DNA of 64,000 nucleotides from Nocardia nova NBRC 15556 (GCF_001613005.1 NZ_BDBN01000006.1:1-64000), one strand, 5' to 3'. Numbered from the stretch's first letter, positions 16,061-26,836 are shown. Translations and numbers: made by a program. Notes: generated by a model from the letters alone, not told the origin.

Positions 16061-17086
16061 TCAGTTGTGTCGGCTGGATTCCGGCTTGGGAGCGACTACT
16101 TCGAGCACCTCCGGCACCGAGGTGAAATCCACCACGTTGCGCCGGCCGATGAAGTCGCCATCGATTTGCAGACCGACCTCGTCGTCGGCCTCGATTCGCA
16201 CCGAAGATACGTCGTCGACGCGAAACAAATTGCGGGCCTTCGGATCTCCGTCGGAAGCCAGGAGTTGCCTGGCGACCGACAGTGTCGGCAATACCCCCAT
16301 CGTCCGCATCGCAAACACACCCAGTCCGCGTTCGAACGTCGTCCCGGGATTGGTGCGCACCGGGGTGCTGTCCAGATACGTCCACGGACTGGTATTCGTC
16401 ACGAAGGCGTAATGCACGCCCGGCACCGGTTCGCGTCCGGGGACACGCACGGTGATCGCGGGCTCGCGCCGCTTGGCCCGGAAGAATTGCCGGACCGTGG
16501 TGCGCAGATAACGGGCCGGGGTGGCGGCGTGGCCCGCGGCGCGGCTGCGATCGATCGCCTCGCACACGTCGGCGTCCAGCCCGACGCCCGCGCTGAACGC
16601 GCACCAGCGGCCGTCGGCGACCATCAGGCCGATCCGGCGATCGCCGGCATGCGCCTCGCTGTTGTCGAGCGAGAGCAGATCGATGAGCTGATTGGTCGCG
16701 GCCACCGGATCCGCTTCGATACCCAGCGAGCGCGCGAACACGTTCGCCGAGCCGCCGGGGATCACGCCCAGTCGCGGGATCCAGGTGCCCGAACGTTGCG
16801 CGGCGGCCGATTCCGCGGCGCCGGCCGAGTCCGGCCCGGACGTGGCCTGTTTCGGCAGGGGGAGGAATCCGTTGACGGTCTCGTTGACCGTGCCGTCGCC
16901 GCCGTGCACCACGATCAGGTCCATCTCGGCATCGGTCGCCCACTGCGCCAATTCGGCGGCGTGGCCGCGATGCTGGGTGTGGGCCACGATGAGCTGGGTG
17001 CGGCTCTCCAGCGCGTGGGCGAGCAGATCCCGCGTGGCCGGAGTGGTCGAGGTGGCATTCGGATTCACGATCAACAGCGTCCGCAC
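16061..17086 (-). CDS. diacylglycerol/sphingosine kinase-family lipid kinase
   Basis: 341-residue lipid kinase of the YegS/DagK fold, transferring phosphate from a nucleoside triphosphate to a lipid hydroxyl. The N-terminal strand VNPNAT and the glycine loop HGGDGTVNE (about 61-69) are the family's nucleotide and catalytic signatures. A third motif, IPGGSANVFARSLG, follows near 115-128. The C-terminal half is the usual beta-sandwich. Start GTG 17086. It sits beside whiB1 as Rv3218 does in M. tuberculosis. The actual lipid is unknown. It is divergent from the small membrane protein at 17176. Confidence 0.9.
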   Translation of the reverse strand: MRTLLIVNPNATSTTPATRDLLAHALESRTQLIVAHTQHRGHAAELAQWATDAEMDLIVVHGGDGTVNETVNGFLPLPKQATSGPDSAGAAESAAAQRSGTWIPRLGVIPGGSANVFARSLGIEADPVAATNQLIDLLSLDNSEAHAGDRRIGLMVADGRWCAFSAGVGLDADVCEAIDRSRAAGHAATPARYLRTTVRQFFRAKRREPAITVRVPGREPVPGVHYAFVTNTSPWTYLDSTPVRTNPGTTFERGLGVFAMRTMGVLPTLSVARQLLASDGDPKARNLFRVDDVSSVRIEADDEVGLQIDGDFIGRRNVVDFTSVPEVLEVVAPKPESSRHN

Positions 17087-17175
17087 CCTCAGCAGCCTAC
17101 TGAGCGATCGCCACCGGATCCCGCGGAGGCGACCACGCGTGCGAGGCCCGGTTCGCGCGGTTCTACGCTGGGCAG

Positions 17176-17622
17176 GTGGCGAAGCAGAACGCGGACAGTG
17201 AGAGCACCGGCGGCACCACCGGCGGCGCGGCCGACCCGACTCCCGGCACGGTGCGCGGCGCGGGTGCGCTGGCCGCGCTCGAGGGCCTGATCGGGGTGAT
17301 CATCGCGATCGTGCTCGTGGTGCAGGGCATCACGTCGGCCGACACCTCCGCGAAATCGGCGTACGGCACCGCCGCCTGGTTCGTGATCCTGGCCGGCGCG
17401 GTGCTGGCCGCCGGTATCGGCCTGCTGCGCGGTAAGCGCTGGGGCCGGGCCATCGTGGTGATCGCGCAGGTGCTGTTGCTGCCCGCCGCGTGGTACATGC
17501 TCAGCTCGCATCGGTTCGAACTGGGCATCCCGGTCGGGCTGGTCGCCCTCGTCACCCTCGGCTTGATCTTCTCGCCGCCGTCGGTGCGCTGGATGGCCCA
17601 GGCCTACGACGTCGCCGACTGA
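17176..17622 (+). CDS. four-helix integral membrane protein, Rv3217c-like
   Basis: 148 residues from GTG 17176. About 30 hydrophilic residues precede four transmembrane helices (about 30-53, 64-85, 93-108 and 114-133), with a positively charged loop GKRWGR on the inside. There are no catalytic motifs. Position next to the lipid kinase and whiB1 matches Rv3217c, a conserved membrane protein of unknown role. Its last 19 bp overlap the stop end of the convergent acetyltransferase gene. Confidence 0.85.
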   Translation: MAKQNADSESTGGTTGGAADPTPGTVRGAGALAALEGLIGVIIAIVLVVQGITSADTSAKSAYGTAAWFVILAGAVLAAGIGLLRGKRWGRAIVVIAQVLLLPAAWYMLSSHRFELGIPVGLVALVTLGLIFSPPSVRWMAQAYDVAD

Positions 17623-18218
17623 CGCCACATCGGCCACAGCAGCGGTCCGCCACCCGTGACGTCGAGTTCGCCGCGCAGATCGAAGCCGTAGCGCTCGTAA
17701 TAGGCGATATTGGCGAACTTGCTGGATTCCAGGTAGGCGGGCGCGCCGGTTTCGTCACAGTGCGCCAGCCGCGGCCCCAGCAGGGCGTGCCCGTACCCCT
17801 TGCCGCGGACCGCGGGATCGGTGCCGACGATGGCGAGATACCAATGCGGTTCGTGCGGATGCGCCTTGCTCATCCGGTCCGACATCCGCCCGACGGCGAG
17901 CAGTCGCAATCGGAACGCACGTGCCAATGCGGGCAGCATCCGCAGTTGATCGCCACCGGACGAATCCCACTGCCCGGGGGGCGACCACACCGCGCCCCCG
18001 ACGATCCGGCCCGATTCGTCGAAGGCCGCGTCGACCGCCCCGTGCGCCAGGTACAGATGCCGGATCAGCGCGCCGAACATGGTCGCCGCGCGGGCGGGCC
18101 GGGTGCGGTCGGCCGGTAGGCACCACTGCATGATCGGATCGTCGTCGAAGGCCAGACCCAGTACCCGGGCCAGTTCCGGCACTTCGGATTCCGTCACGGG
18201 ACGAACGGTGACCTCCAT
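17604..18218 (-). CDS. GNAT-family N-acetyltransferase
   Basis: 204 residues with a GNAT fold. The acetyl-CoA pyrophosphate loop is VRGKGYGHAL (Q/RxxGxG/A), and the motif B tail IAYYERYGFDLRGE is typical. The substrate is unknown. Start ATG 18218. The gene ends inside the 3' end of the convergent membrane-protein gene (19-bp overlap), and lies 9 bp from the stop of the sigma-factor gene upstream, so it may be read on the same minus-strand transcript. Confidence 0.88.
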   Translation of the reverse strand: MEVTVRPVTESEVPELARVLGLAFDDDPIMQWCLPADRTRPARAATMFGALIRHLYLAHGAVDAAFDESGRIVGGAVWSPPGQWDSSGGDQLRMLPALARAFRLRLLAVGRMSDRMSKAHPHEPHWYLAIVGTDPAVRGKGYGHALLGPRLAHCDETGAPAYLESSKFANIAYYERYGFDLRGELDVTGGGPLLWPMWRQSATS

Positions 18219-18227
18219 CGGTCCACC

Positions 18228-19520
18228 CTATCGGTCGAGGTCGGCCAGGCGGCGGTCGAGAAATTCGCGCTCGGCCGCATTCTCGGTCAGCAACAGGGCC
18301 TCGGAGTAGGCTAGCCGGGCCTCGTCGAGCCGCCCGAGTTCGGCGAGGAAGTGCGCGCGGGCGGCGGGGAGATAGCTGTACCCGGCCAGCTGCGGTTCGG
18401 CGGCGAGTGCGTCGAGCGCGGCGAAACCGGCGGCGGGATCGCCGGCCATCCCGATCGCGACGGCCCGGTTGAGCGCCACCACCGGCGAGGGCCAGATCCG
18501 GCTCAGGACGTCGTAGAGCCCGCGGATCTCCTGCCAGTCGGTGGCGTCGTAACTGGGCGCCTCGGCGTGAACGGCGGCGATCGCGGCCTGCAGCGCGTAG
18601 CGGCCCGGCCGCCGTTCCAGTGCGAAGCGGACGAGCGCGATGCCCTGTCCGATCTCCTCCCGGTCCCAGCGCGCGCGGTCCTGATCGGCCAGCGCGACCA
18701 TGGCGCCCTCGGGGGTCACCCGCGCCGCGCGGCGGGCGTCGGTGAGCAGCAGGAGGGCGAGCAGGCCGGCGACCTCCGGATCCTCGGGCAGCAGACCGTG
18801 CAGCATCCGCGCCAGATCGAGGGCGCGTTCGGTGAGATCGCGGCGGATGAGGTTCTCGCCCGACGGCGCGGTGTGCCCGGTGGTGAACAGCAGATGCACC
18901 ACCGCCAGCACGGCCTCGATGCGCTCGGGCAATTCCGCCGGGCCCGGCACACGGTAGGGGATCCGGGCGGCGGCGATCTTCTTCTTGGCGCGGGTGATCC
19001 GCGCGGCCATCGTCGGCTCGGCCACCAGGAAGGCGCGCGCGACCTCGGCCGTGGTGAGTCCGCAGACCAGGCGCAGGGTCAGCGCGACCTGGGTCTGCGG
19101 GGCCAGTGCCGGATGGCAGCAGGTGCAGATCAGTCGCAGACGGTCGTCGGGGAACTGTGGGTCGTACGGGTCGATCGCATCGAAAATACCTGTCTCGGTG
19201 GTCTTTTCGTCCGCGATAAGCAGCGGCAACGCCCGGCGCGCGGTGGACCGGCGGCGTAGCAGATCGAGTGCGCGGTTGCGGGCCACCGTGGTCAGCCAGG
19301 CCGCGGGCCGGGACGGAATTCCGTCCGCGGCCCATCGCATCAACGCCTGGGCGTACGCGTCCTGAACGCATTCCTCGGCGAGTTCGAGGTCGTGGGTCAC
19401 CCGCACGGTCGCCGCCAGTACGAACGCCCACTCCCGGCGATGCGCGTCGGCCACCGCCGCGGCGACCCGGTCGGGGCCGCCGCGATCGGTCGAGCCGTGG
19501 TCGGAGCAGCCGTCGAGCAC
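18228..19520 (-). CDS. ECF sigma factor of the YCII-linked (ECF42-type) group
   Basis: 430-residue extracytoplasmic-function sigma factor. Sigma region 2 (ECVQDAYAQALMRW, then RPAAWLTTVARNRALDLLRRR) and region 4 (GLTTAEVARAFLV, AARITRAKKKI) occupy the first 190 residues. A long helical C-terminal extension follows, with TPR-like repeats (LALNRAV and related). This architecture and the absence of an anti-sigma gene define ECF42, in which the extension is needed for activity and the partner is a DGPF/YCII protein. That partner ends 8 bp upstream of the GTG start at 19520. A paralogous pair lies at 54637-56356. Confidence 0.92.
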   Translation of the reverse strand: MLDGCSDHGSTDRGGPDRVAAAVADAHRREWAFVLAATVRVTHDLELAEECVQDAYAQALMRWAADGIPSRPAAWLTTVARNRALDLLRRRSTARRALPLLIADEKTTETGIFDAIDPYDPQFPDDRLRLICTCCHPALAPQTQVALTLRLVCGLTTAEVARAFLVAEPTMAARITRAKKKIAAARIPYRVPGPAELPERIEAVLAVVHLLFTTGHTAPSGENLIRRDLTERALDLARMLHGLLPEDPEVAGLLALLLLTDARRAARVTPEGAMVALADQDRARWDREEIGQGIALVRFALERRPGRYALQAAIAAVHAEAPSYDATDWQEIRGLYDVLSRIWPSPVVALNRAVAIGMAGDPAAGFAALDALAAEPQLAGYSYLPAARAHFLAELGRLDEARLAYSEALLLTENAAEREFLDRRLADLDR

Positions 19521-19528
19521 GGTGCGGC

Positions 19529-19870
19529 TCAGCTCAATTCGAGGATCGGGCGCACTTCCACGCCCCCGAATTCCATCGGCACCCGCCGGGCGATGGCGAT
19601 CGCGGCGTCCAGGTCCTCGGCCTCGACCAGGTAGTAGCCGCCGAGCTGCTCCTTGGTCTCGGCGAACGGGCCGTCGGTGATCACGAAGTCGCCGGCGCCG
19701 TCCGGCCGCACACTGGTGGCGGTGTCACTGTGGTGCAACGCGTTTCCGCCACGCAGCGCCGCCGCGTGGTCCTCGCCGAACTGCCGGTGGCTCTCCGCCA
19801 TCGCGCTGCCGGACTCCGGTTCGGCCGCGGCACGCTCGTCCTGATAGATGAGGATCAGATACTGCGACAT
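19529..19870 (-). CDS. YCII/DGPF-domain protein paired with the ECF sigma factor
   Basis: 113-residue single-domain protein of the YCII family (dimeric ferredoxin-like fold). It has the diagnostic DGPFAETKEQLGGYYLV segment, here around residues 67-83, and begins MSQYLILIYQDE. I use ATG 19870, directly behind GGAGGACG; the upstream Met at 19948 has no such site. It precedes the sigma gene by 8 bp, so the two are probably translated from one message. DGPF proteins accompany ECF42 sigma factors, but whether they act as signal sensor, target or enzyme is not settled. The second pair in this window has its own copy. Confidence 0.93.
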   Translation of the reverse strand: MSQYLILIYQDERAAAEPESGSAMAESHRQFGEDHAAALRGGNALHHSDTATSVRPDGAGDFVITDGPFAETKEQLGGYYLVEAEDLDAAIAIARRVPMEFGGVEVRPILELS

Positions 19871-19963
19871 GATTTCGTCCTCCGAGTAGGTGGCCCGCCT
19901 TTCGAGCCATTCAACTCTTCGACGCGCACCCCGCCGCGGAATCGACACCGGCGCGAGAAATTC

Positions 19964-20443
19964 TCAGGAATTTCCGGAATCGGCGAGCCGCGCGAGCGCG
20001 TCACCGGCGAGCCGGAAGCCGGTCCACTCGTCCTGTGCCACCGCGCCCAGCCCGCGGTAGAACTCGATCGAGGGCGTATTCCAGTCCAGCACCGACCAAT
20101 CCACCCGGGTGTAGCCGTGGGCCACGGCCTCGCGGGCCAGCTCGGCGAGCAGGGCCTTGCCCAGGCCACGACCGCGCGCCTCGGGCCGGACGTAGAGATC
20201 TTCCAGGTAGATGCCGTGCTTACCGGTCCAGGTCGAATAGTTCAGGAACCAGATCGCGCATCCGGCGACCCGCGCATCGACGGTCGCGACGTGGGCGAAC
20301 ACCGCCGGCGCCGGACCGAACAGCGCGGCGTGCAGGTCCTCGGCCGTCAGCGCGCACTGGTCGCGTGCCTTCTCGTATTCGGCGAGGTCGTAGACCAGTT
20401 CGACGAGGGCGGGCACATCCTCGGGCGTGGCGCGGCGGATCAT
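19964..20443 (-). CDS. GNAT N-acetyltransferase, diamine-acetyltransferase-like
   Basis: 159 residues, compact GNAT enzyme. The opening MIRRATPEDVPALVELVYDL with AEYEKA, and YLEDLYVRPEARGRGLGKALL (acetyl-CoA loop RGRGLG), resemble spermidine/diamine acetyltransferases, as does WSVLDWNTPSIEFYRGLGA. Amine acetylation is therefore likely, although the exact substrate is not readable. The ATG at 20443 overlaps the stop codon of the upstream phosphatase gene (ATGA), so the two are translationally coupled. Confidence 0.88.
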   Translation of the reverse strand: MIRRATPEDVPALVELVYDLAEYEKARDQCALTAEDLHAALFGPAPAVFAHVATVDARVAGCAIWFLNYSTWTGKHGIYLEDLYVRPEARGRGLGKALLAELAREAVAHGYTRVDWSVLDWNTPSIEFYRGLGAVAQDEWTGFRLAGDALARLADSGNS

Positions 20444-21048
20444 CGGCCGGCCTCGGGCGGCACGATATTGTGCGCCAGAATCGTGGCGGCCTGATGATCG
20501 TGGCCGAGCACGCTGATCGCGGCGGTGGACAGGAAGAAGCGCCGTCCCTCCCGGGCCGGGAAACCCGCCCAGCGCGCGATCAGCACCCGGGAGAAATGTC
20601 CGTGCCCGACCAGCACCACATCGCGGGTGCGCAGCGCCGACGCCACCGATTCCAGCACCCGGTCGGCCCGCGCGCCGACCGCGTCGACGGATTCGCCGCC
20701 CGGTACGTCGCCGGTGAAGACGGTCCAGCCGGGGGCGGTTTCGCGGATCTGCGGGGTGGTCAGGCCCTCGTAGTCGCCGTAATCCCATTCGACCAGTTCG
20801 TCGTCGATCCGCGGATCGGGCAGCCCGGCCAGTTCGGCGCTGTGCACGGCACGCTTCTTCGGGCTGGTCAGCACCAGCGGATCGCTGAGGTCGAGACCGG
20901 CGAGGACCTTTCCGGCTGCTCGCGCCTGAGCTTCGCCGCGTTCGGTGAGCGCGATATCGGTGCGCCCGGTGTGTTTGCGTGCCGCCGACCACGCGGTCTC
21001 GCCGTGCCGCAACAGCACCAGCCGATAGTCCCTGTCCGATGCACTCAT
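20440..21048 (-). CDS. histidine phosphatase (phosphoglycerate-mutase-like)
   Basis: 202-residue branch-1 histidine phosphatase. The phospho-acceptor motif is LLRHGETAWS (His about 15), the second catalytic histidine is in VLVGHGHFSR, and Glu in DELVEWDYGDYEG is the proton donor. The length matches Rv3214 (Gpm2) of M. tuberculosis, shown to be an acid phosphatase rather than a mutase, and it sits in the same neighbourhood. Start ATG 21048; a Met four codons earlier is also possible. The stop overlaps the acetyltransferase start. Confidence 0.9.
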   Translation of the reverse strand: MSASDRDYRLVLLRHGETAWSAARKHTGRTDIALTERGEAQARAAGKVLAGLDLSDPLVLTSPKKRAVHSAELAGLPDPRIDDELVEWDYGDYEGLTTPQIRETAPGWTVFTGDVPGGESVDAVGARADRVLESVASALRTRDVVLVGHGHFSRVLIARWAGFPAREGRRFFLSTAAISVLGHDHQAATILAHNIVPPEAGR

Positions 21049-21104
21049 GATTCCGATCATGCCGCACCGCGGGAGCGACCGGCCGGACGGATCGACGCGA
21101 GGGT

Positions 21105-22322
21105 TCAGCTGGTTCCGTAGAGCCGGCCGCCCCGCAACTCCAGCACCACCGGACCGCTCACGGCCAGTGAGATCGGCTCCCCGTGGTAGTCGCTGCGCCG
21201 CAACGGGATCCGCTTCTGCTGGGCGCCGCTGCCGGGATCGAGGGCCGCGATCCCGTCGGCCACCGGCACCAGGACGTTGCCCGCCATCATCGCCGGCGCG
21301 CCCAGGGCGTCCGGTGCGGTCCACAGCGGCTCGAAGGTGCTCGCGCTCAAGGCGATCACGCTGTTGCCGGTGAACACGAAATACGCCGAGCCGAGCCGGG
21401 TCACCGTGCTGTTGTCGGCGATCGGCGCGGAGAGACGGTGCACCGCAAGTGAATTCGCGTTGGCGTCGTAGATCGCGAATTCCGGTGGGGCGGCGTCGGT
21501 TCCGGGAAGATACAGGGCGATCCGGTTGTCCGCGACCGCGATCACCCGGGCATTGCCGGCCGCCGCCCCGGGTTCGGTCAGGACGTGCGAGCCGTACTCC
21601 TCCGGGGCGGAGGCGTCCTTCGGCGCCGGATTCAGCACCGTCAGCCGGTCCGCGGCGTCGTCGGGGCAGCGTTCCAGCACGGCCAGGCGGCTGCCACCCG
21701 AGGCCGCCGACAGCAGCGTGCAGCCGTGCCGGGGTTGTGTGTGCGGGTTCACCTGCGCGTCGACGTAGCCGTATTCGAGGGTGCGGACCAGATCCGAACG
21801 CCACATCTCCAGCCGGCGTGGTCCCTGCGCCAGCACATAGGTGCCGTCGGTGGACAGCCGGACCTGCGAGTCCATATAGCTGCTGCGCGCGGTGCGCCGG
21901 CGCCCGTCCTCCGCGCCGAGCATCGTGGTCTGGCTGCACCCGCGCGGATCGCGGTAGGTGGCGATCACGGTGGCGAACTGGCTCTCCAGCGCGCACAGGG
22001 GCAGATCGCGCTGGTATTTCCAGAGCTCTCGCCCGGTGGTCGCATCGAGACCGCGGACGGTGCCGCCGTCGCCGGTGATGGCGACGCCGCTGGAGGTCAG
22101 CGCCCGCGCGGAGACGCCGTCGGGTGCCTGCCACCGTTCGGTGAGGGCGTCCGGCAGCCGATCGGCCGCCGGCGCCACCGAGGCCGGATGGGCCGCGGGA
22201 TCGGATTCGGTGCCGCGGGCGTCGCTCGTCGACCACGCGACAGCGGCCGCGATCGCCACGACAACGGCGATCGCGACTGCGGCATAGAGGTCGGCGCGCG
22301 TCCGCCGCTCGGGTGCGAGCAC
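21105..22322 (-). CDS. membrane-anchored beta-propeller (PQQ-like) protein, Rv3212-like
   Basis: 405 residues. A short basic N-terminus (LAPERRTRADLY) and one transmembrane helix (about 13-31) anchor an extracytoplasmic domain. That domain has repeated strands of the PQQ/quinoprotein-like propeller (DATTGRELWKY, IALSASTFEPLW, GIAALDPGSGAQ). No metal- or cofactor-binding set is complete, so a structural or binding role is more likely than dehydrogenase activity. Start GTG 22322 has no clear ribosome-binding site; reading is probably coupled to rhlE, which ends 26 bp upstream. Gene order rhlE then this protein matches Rv3211-Rv3212. Confidence 0.85.
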   Translation of the reverse strand: MLAPERRTRADLYAAVAIAVVVAIAAAVAWSTSDARGTESDPAAHPASVAPAADRLPDALTERWQAPDGVSARALTSSGVAITGDGGTVRGLDATTGRELWKYQRDLPLCALESQFATVIATYRDPRGCSQTTMLGAEDGRRRTARSSYMDSQVRLSTDGTYVLAQGPRRLEMWRSDLVRTLEYGYVDAQVNPHTQPRHGCTLLSAASGGSRLAVLERCPDDAADRLTVLNPAPKDASAPEEYGSHVLTEPGAAAGNARVIAVADNRIALYLPGTDAAPPEFAIYDANANSLAVHRLSAPIADNSTVTRLGSAYFVFTGNSVIALSASTFEPLWTAPDALGAPAMMAGNVLVPVADGIAALDPGSGAQQKRIPLRRSDYHGEPISLAVSGPVVLELRGGRLYGTS

Positions 22323-22348
22323 GTCAGCGAGACTAACCGATCCGGCGA

Positions 22349-23992
<1,644 letters not shown>

Positions 23993-24506
23993 GATTCGTG
24001 CCTTCCTCGTGTTGATCGCATCCAGCGCGCACGAGGGTGGATTGGGACCGGATTTCCGGGCCACCACATTTCCGGCGGGTTCCACCTGCACTCTCGCCAC
24101 CCGGATCGCTGTCCGGGCGCGGCGCAAAGGGGTCGCGGATCTGGTGCGCGCACATTTTCGGCGGGCTTCGGTTACCCCTTGTCGCACTGCCTCGACCACC
24201 GGTCCCGATATGCCGGCCGGGATATGGCGGTGCGAGCGAAAATTTCCGTTGCCCATAGAGATTGTAGCGTGATAGCTTTCTTCGCCTCGCTCCCGCTGTC
24301 GTGGGCGGCTGCTCGGTGTCCGGTCCGGCTGCGGCACACGGTAATTCGTCATGACCGGCGAAATTGTGCGGTCGATGAGAACGAGGATTTCGCGGAAGTA
24401 TGTACAGGCGCGCCGCGGGTTCGATATGTCCGCTTTCCCCTCGGTGCGAGCGGATTCCGCGGGCGGTCCCGGCCGGGCGTGGCCCAGCCCACATATGTGA
24501 GACGGT
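23993..24506. other. 514-bp divergent region, long leader of rhlE
   Basis: The minus strand has TACAAT (plus-strand ATTGTA at 24261-24266), a good -10 hexamer without a clear -35. A start near 24255 would give rhlE a leader of about 260 nt. The rest shows GC-rich local inverted repeats such as GGCCGG but no recognised RNA family. A long plus-strand frame through here is antisense noise. Confidence 0.4.
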
Positions 24507-25580
24507 GTGTCACACGATAAATTGGTCGCCGTGAGCTTGGCAGAGACCGTGGGCGCCGCGGCCCGCAACGCATGGGCGCTGACCTTCGGCGACGGCATCG
24601 AAGCGCCTGTTCCCACTCCCTCGACGGTGCTCTGGGACGAACCGCACCGGCTGCTGCGACGCTACGACGTCGATCCCGCCGGGCCCCCGCCCGCCGACGA
24701 CACGGCGGTGCTGATGGTTCCGCCGCTGGCGGCCCCCGCGGTGTGCTTCGACCTGCGCCCGGACCAGAGTATGGCCCGCTTCCTGCTGGAGATCGGCCGC
24801 CGCCCCTATCTGGTCGACTACGGCGAGATCGGCTTCGCCGACCGCCGCATGGGATTCGAGGACTGGGTCGACGACATTCTGCCCGAGGCAGTGCGCCGCG
24901 TCTCGGCCGATCGCGACGGAGCTCCCGTCGATCTGGTCGGCTGGTCCCTCGGCGGCGTGCTGTCGCTGCTCACCGCCGCGGCCGACGCGACCTTGCCGAT
25001 TCGCTCCGTCACCGCCGTCGGCGCACCGCTGGACTACAACCGGGTGAACGGGGTCCCGCAGGTGCGCGCGCTGGCGCGCATCGACGGCGGGCGCACGGTG
25101 TCGAACCTGGTCCGGGCGGCCGGCGGTGTTCCGGCGCCGCTGACCCGCCTGGCCTACCGCGCCGCCGCCTGGGAGCGGGAATTGCGCCGGCCGATGTTCC
25201 TGGCCGGCAATCTGGCCGATTCGGCGACGCTGGCCCGGATGGAGACGATCGACCGGTTCCAGTCCCGCCTGCCCGGCTACCCCGGCCGCTTCTACAACCA
25301 GCTGTGGAGCCGGTTCATGCTCGCCAACGACATCGGCAGGGGCGTGGTGCACGTCGGCGCCCGGCCGATCGAGCTGGCCGAGATCACCGCGCCGGTACTG
25401 CTGGTGGGCGGGACCGACGACGTGATCACTCCCGCGGCGGCGGTGGCGCACGGGCAGCGAACGCTGACCGGCGCCCGCGAGGTGCGATACGAGACCTCGC
25501 CCGGCAGTCATCTGGGCATCCTGATCGCCCGCGACACCACGTGGGGCTACCTGGAGAAATTTCTGGGCGACCAGGCATGA
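24507..25580 (+). CDS. alpha/beta hydrolase, PhaC/poly-hydroxyalkanoate synthase-like fold
   Basis: 357 residues. The opening region and YDVDP, ValLMVPPLAAPA resemble the PhaC-type acyltransferases and related hydrolases. The nucleophile elbow is GWSLGG with Ser (about residue 151); polyester synthases have Cys here, so this is a hydrolase or other acyltransferase rather than a PHA synthase. The acid is in VGGTDDVITP and the histidine in SPGSHLGIL. Start GTG 24507; GTG 24531 is an equally reasonable alternative. It is divergent from rhlE and 129 bp ahead of the ferritin-like gene. Confidence 0.85.
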   Translation: MSHDKLVAVSLAETVGAAARNAWALTFGDGIEAPVPTPSTVLWDEPHRLLRRYDVDPAGPPPADDTAVLMVPPLAAPAVCFDLRPDQSMARFLLEIGRRPYLVDYGEIGFADRRMGFEDWVDDILPEAVRRVSADRDGAPVDLVGWSLGGVLSLLTAAADATLPIRSVTAVGAPLDYNRVNGVPQVRALARIDGGRTVSNLVRAAGGVPAPLTRLAYRAAAWERELRRPMFLAGNLADSATLARMETIDRFQSRLPGYPGRFYNQLWSRFMLANDIGRGVVHVGARPIELAEITAPVLLVGGTDDVITPAAAVAHGQRTLTGAREVRYETSPGSHLGILIARDTTWGYLEKFLGDQA

Positions 25581-25709
25581 TCCGGCGGCGCGGCGGCGAC
25601 AGCTGTCCGCCGGTTCGGACGTGCCGGTGTGAAGCGCGGCCGGCGGGGGAACTCTTTTCGGCGCCGCGCCGCCGCCCCCTCCGGGCGCCGACCCACTAGG
25701 GTGGTGGCC

Positions 25710-26408
25710 ATGGGTGCAAACACATCTGGCGCGCTGGGTGTTTCGACCGAATCCGATCATCGAATCCCCGCCGACCATCTCGGTGTCACCGATCTGTTCG
25801 CGGTTCTCGCCTACGGTGAGATCTCCGCGTTCTACCGCCTGGCGGAAGAGGCGAAATTATCGCCCACGCTGCGGGGCAAGGTGGCGGTGGCGAAGATGGC
25901 CGCGGCCGAGATGGAGCATTTCGAGACGCTCGAGCGGGCGCTGCAGGGGCGCGGCGTCGACGTCTTCGACGCGATGGCGCCGTTCGTGCGGGCCCTGGAC
26001 GCCTACCACGCCTCGACCGATCCCTCGAACTGGCTCGAGTCGATGGTCAAGTTCTATGTCGGCGACGGTATCGCCGCCGACTTCTACGCGGTGCTCGCCG
26101 ATGCGCTGGCGCCGGAGGTGGCCGCGGTCGTGCGCGATGTGCTGGCCGAGACCCACCACTCGGAATTCGTCATCGAGGAGGTGCGCCGGGCGGTCACCGT
26201 CAGCCGCTCCGAGCGCGACCGGCTCACGCTGTGGGGCCGTCGGCTGCTCGGCGAGGCCATCACCCAGGCGCAGTACGTGATGGCCCAGCGCGACGAGCTG
26301 ACCGAACTGGTGCTCACCGCCACCGGCGACCTCAACGGGGTGGCGGCGCTGTTCGAACGGATGCAGAACTCGCATGCCGAGCGGATGCGGGTGCTGAGCC
26401 TGGGATGA
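25710..26408 (+). CDS. ferritin-like di-iron protein, Rv3210c-like
   Basis: 232-residue all-helical protein of the ferritin-like superfamily. Candidate di-iron ligands are the Glu in LAYGEISAF, the Glu/His pair in AAAEMEHFE (about 66-74), the Glu in WLESMVKFY and the Glu/His in DVLAETHHSEF. I start at ATG 25710 behind GGGTGGTGG. M. tuberculosis Rv3210c has the same size and place. Related proteins are tRNA-modifying hydroxylases, but which substrate is used here is unknown. A sequence-derived oxidase role is inference. Confidence 0.85.
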   Translation: MGANTSGALGVSTESDHRIPADHLGVTDLFAVLAYGEISAFYRLAEEAKLSPTLRGKVAVAKMAAAEMEHFETLERALQGRGVDVFDAMAPFVRALDAYHASTDPSNWLESMVKFYVGDGIAADFYAVLADALAPEVAAVVRDVLAETHHSEFVIEEVRRAVTVSRSERDRLTLWGRRLLGEAITQAQYVMAQRDELTELVLTATGDLNGVAALFERMQNSHAERMRVLSLG

Positions 26409-26532
26409 GCCGCTCGCGACGGCCGTCGGGACCGGCGGCTGTTCGCTGACAGCACAGGCAGGCGCATCGTCTCCGACCCGTTCGCTGCACTAGCCTGGGC
26501 AGCGACACCATCTGGACTCTAGGAGGTTGGCC

Positions 26533-26760
26533 GTGGAGGTCAAGATCGGCATTTCGGATAGCCCGCGGGAACTGGTCATCGCCAGCTCGCAGACCCCGGA
26601 GGAGGTCGAGGCGCTGGTATCCGGCGCGCTGAGCGGTTCGGGCGGTGTGCTGACCCTCGAGGACGAGAAGGGCCGCAAGTACCTGATCCAGGCCGCGAAG
26701 GTGGCCTATGTCGAAATCGGCACCTCCACCAGCGGCCGCGTGGGTTTCGCCGCGGTGTGA
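26533..26760 (+). CDS. DUF3107 protein, TB9.4 family
   Basis: 75-residue conserved actinobacterial protein. AGGAGG at 26521-26526 decides the start: the TTG at 26527 abuts it with no spacing, whereas GTG 26533 lies at 6 nt and gives MEVKIGISDSPREL, the usual start of the family. The C-terminal half holds EKGRKYLIQAAKVAYVEIG. M. tuberculosis TB9.4 (Rv3208A) is a T-cell antigen of unknown cellular role. It is followed by a strong terminator and converges with the TetR gene, as Rv3208A sits beside Rv3208. Confidence 0.93.
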   Translation: MEVKIGISDSPRELVIASSQTPEEVEALVSGALSGSGGVLTLEDEKGRKYLIQAAKVAYVEIGTSTSGRVGFAAV

Positions 26761-26806
26761 TTCTCCTGCGGCGAGGGAACTCGTCGCCGCTGTATCGAAC
26801 TCGAAA

Positions 26807-26836
26807 GGCCCGGATCCGCGGTGGCGGATCCGGGCC
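26807..26836. terminator. bidirectional hairpin terminator
   Basis: Perfect 13-bp arms (GGCCCGGATCCGC and complement) around a GGTG loop, between the DUF3107 stop (26760) and the convergent tetR stop (26861). Confidence 0.82.

Noticed and set aside
24494..24517. CRP-like TGTGA...TCACA upstream of the alpha/beta hydrolase
   Set aside because: The two halves are 9 bp apart instead of 6, so it is not a CRP site; part of it overlaps the start codon.
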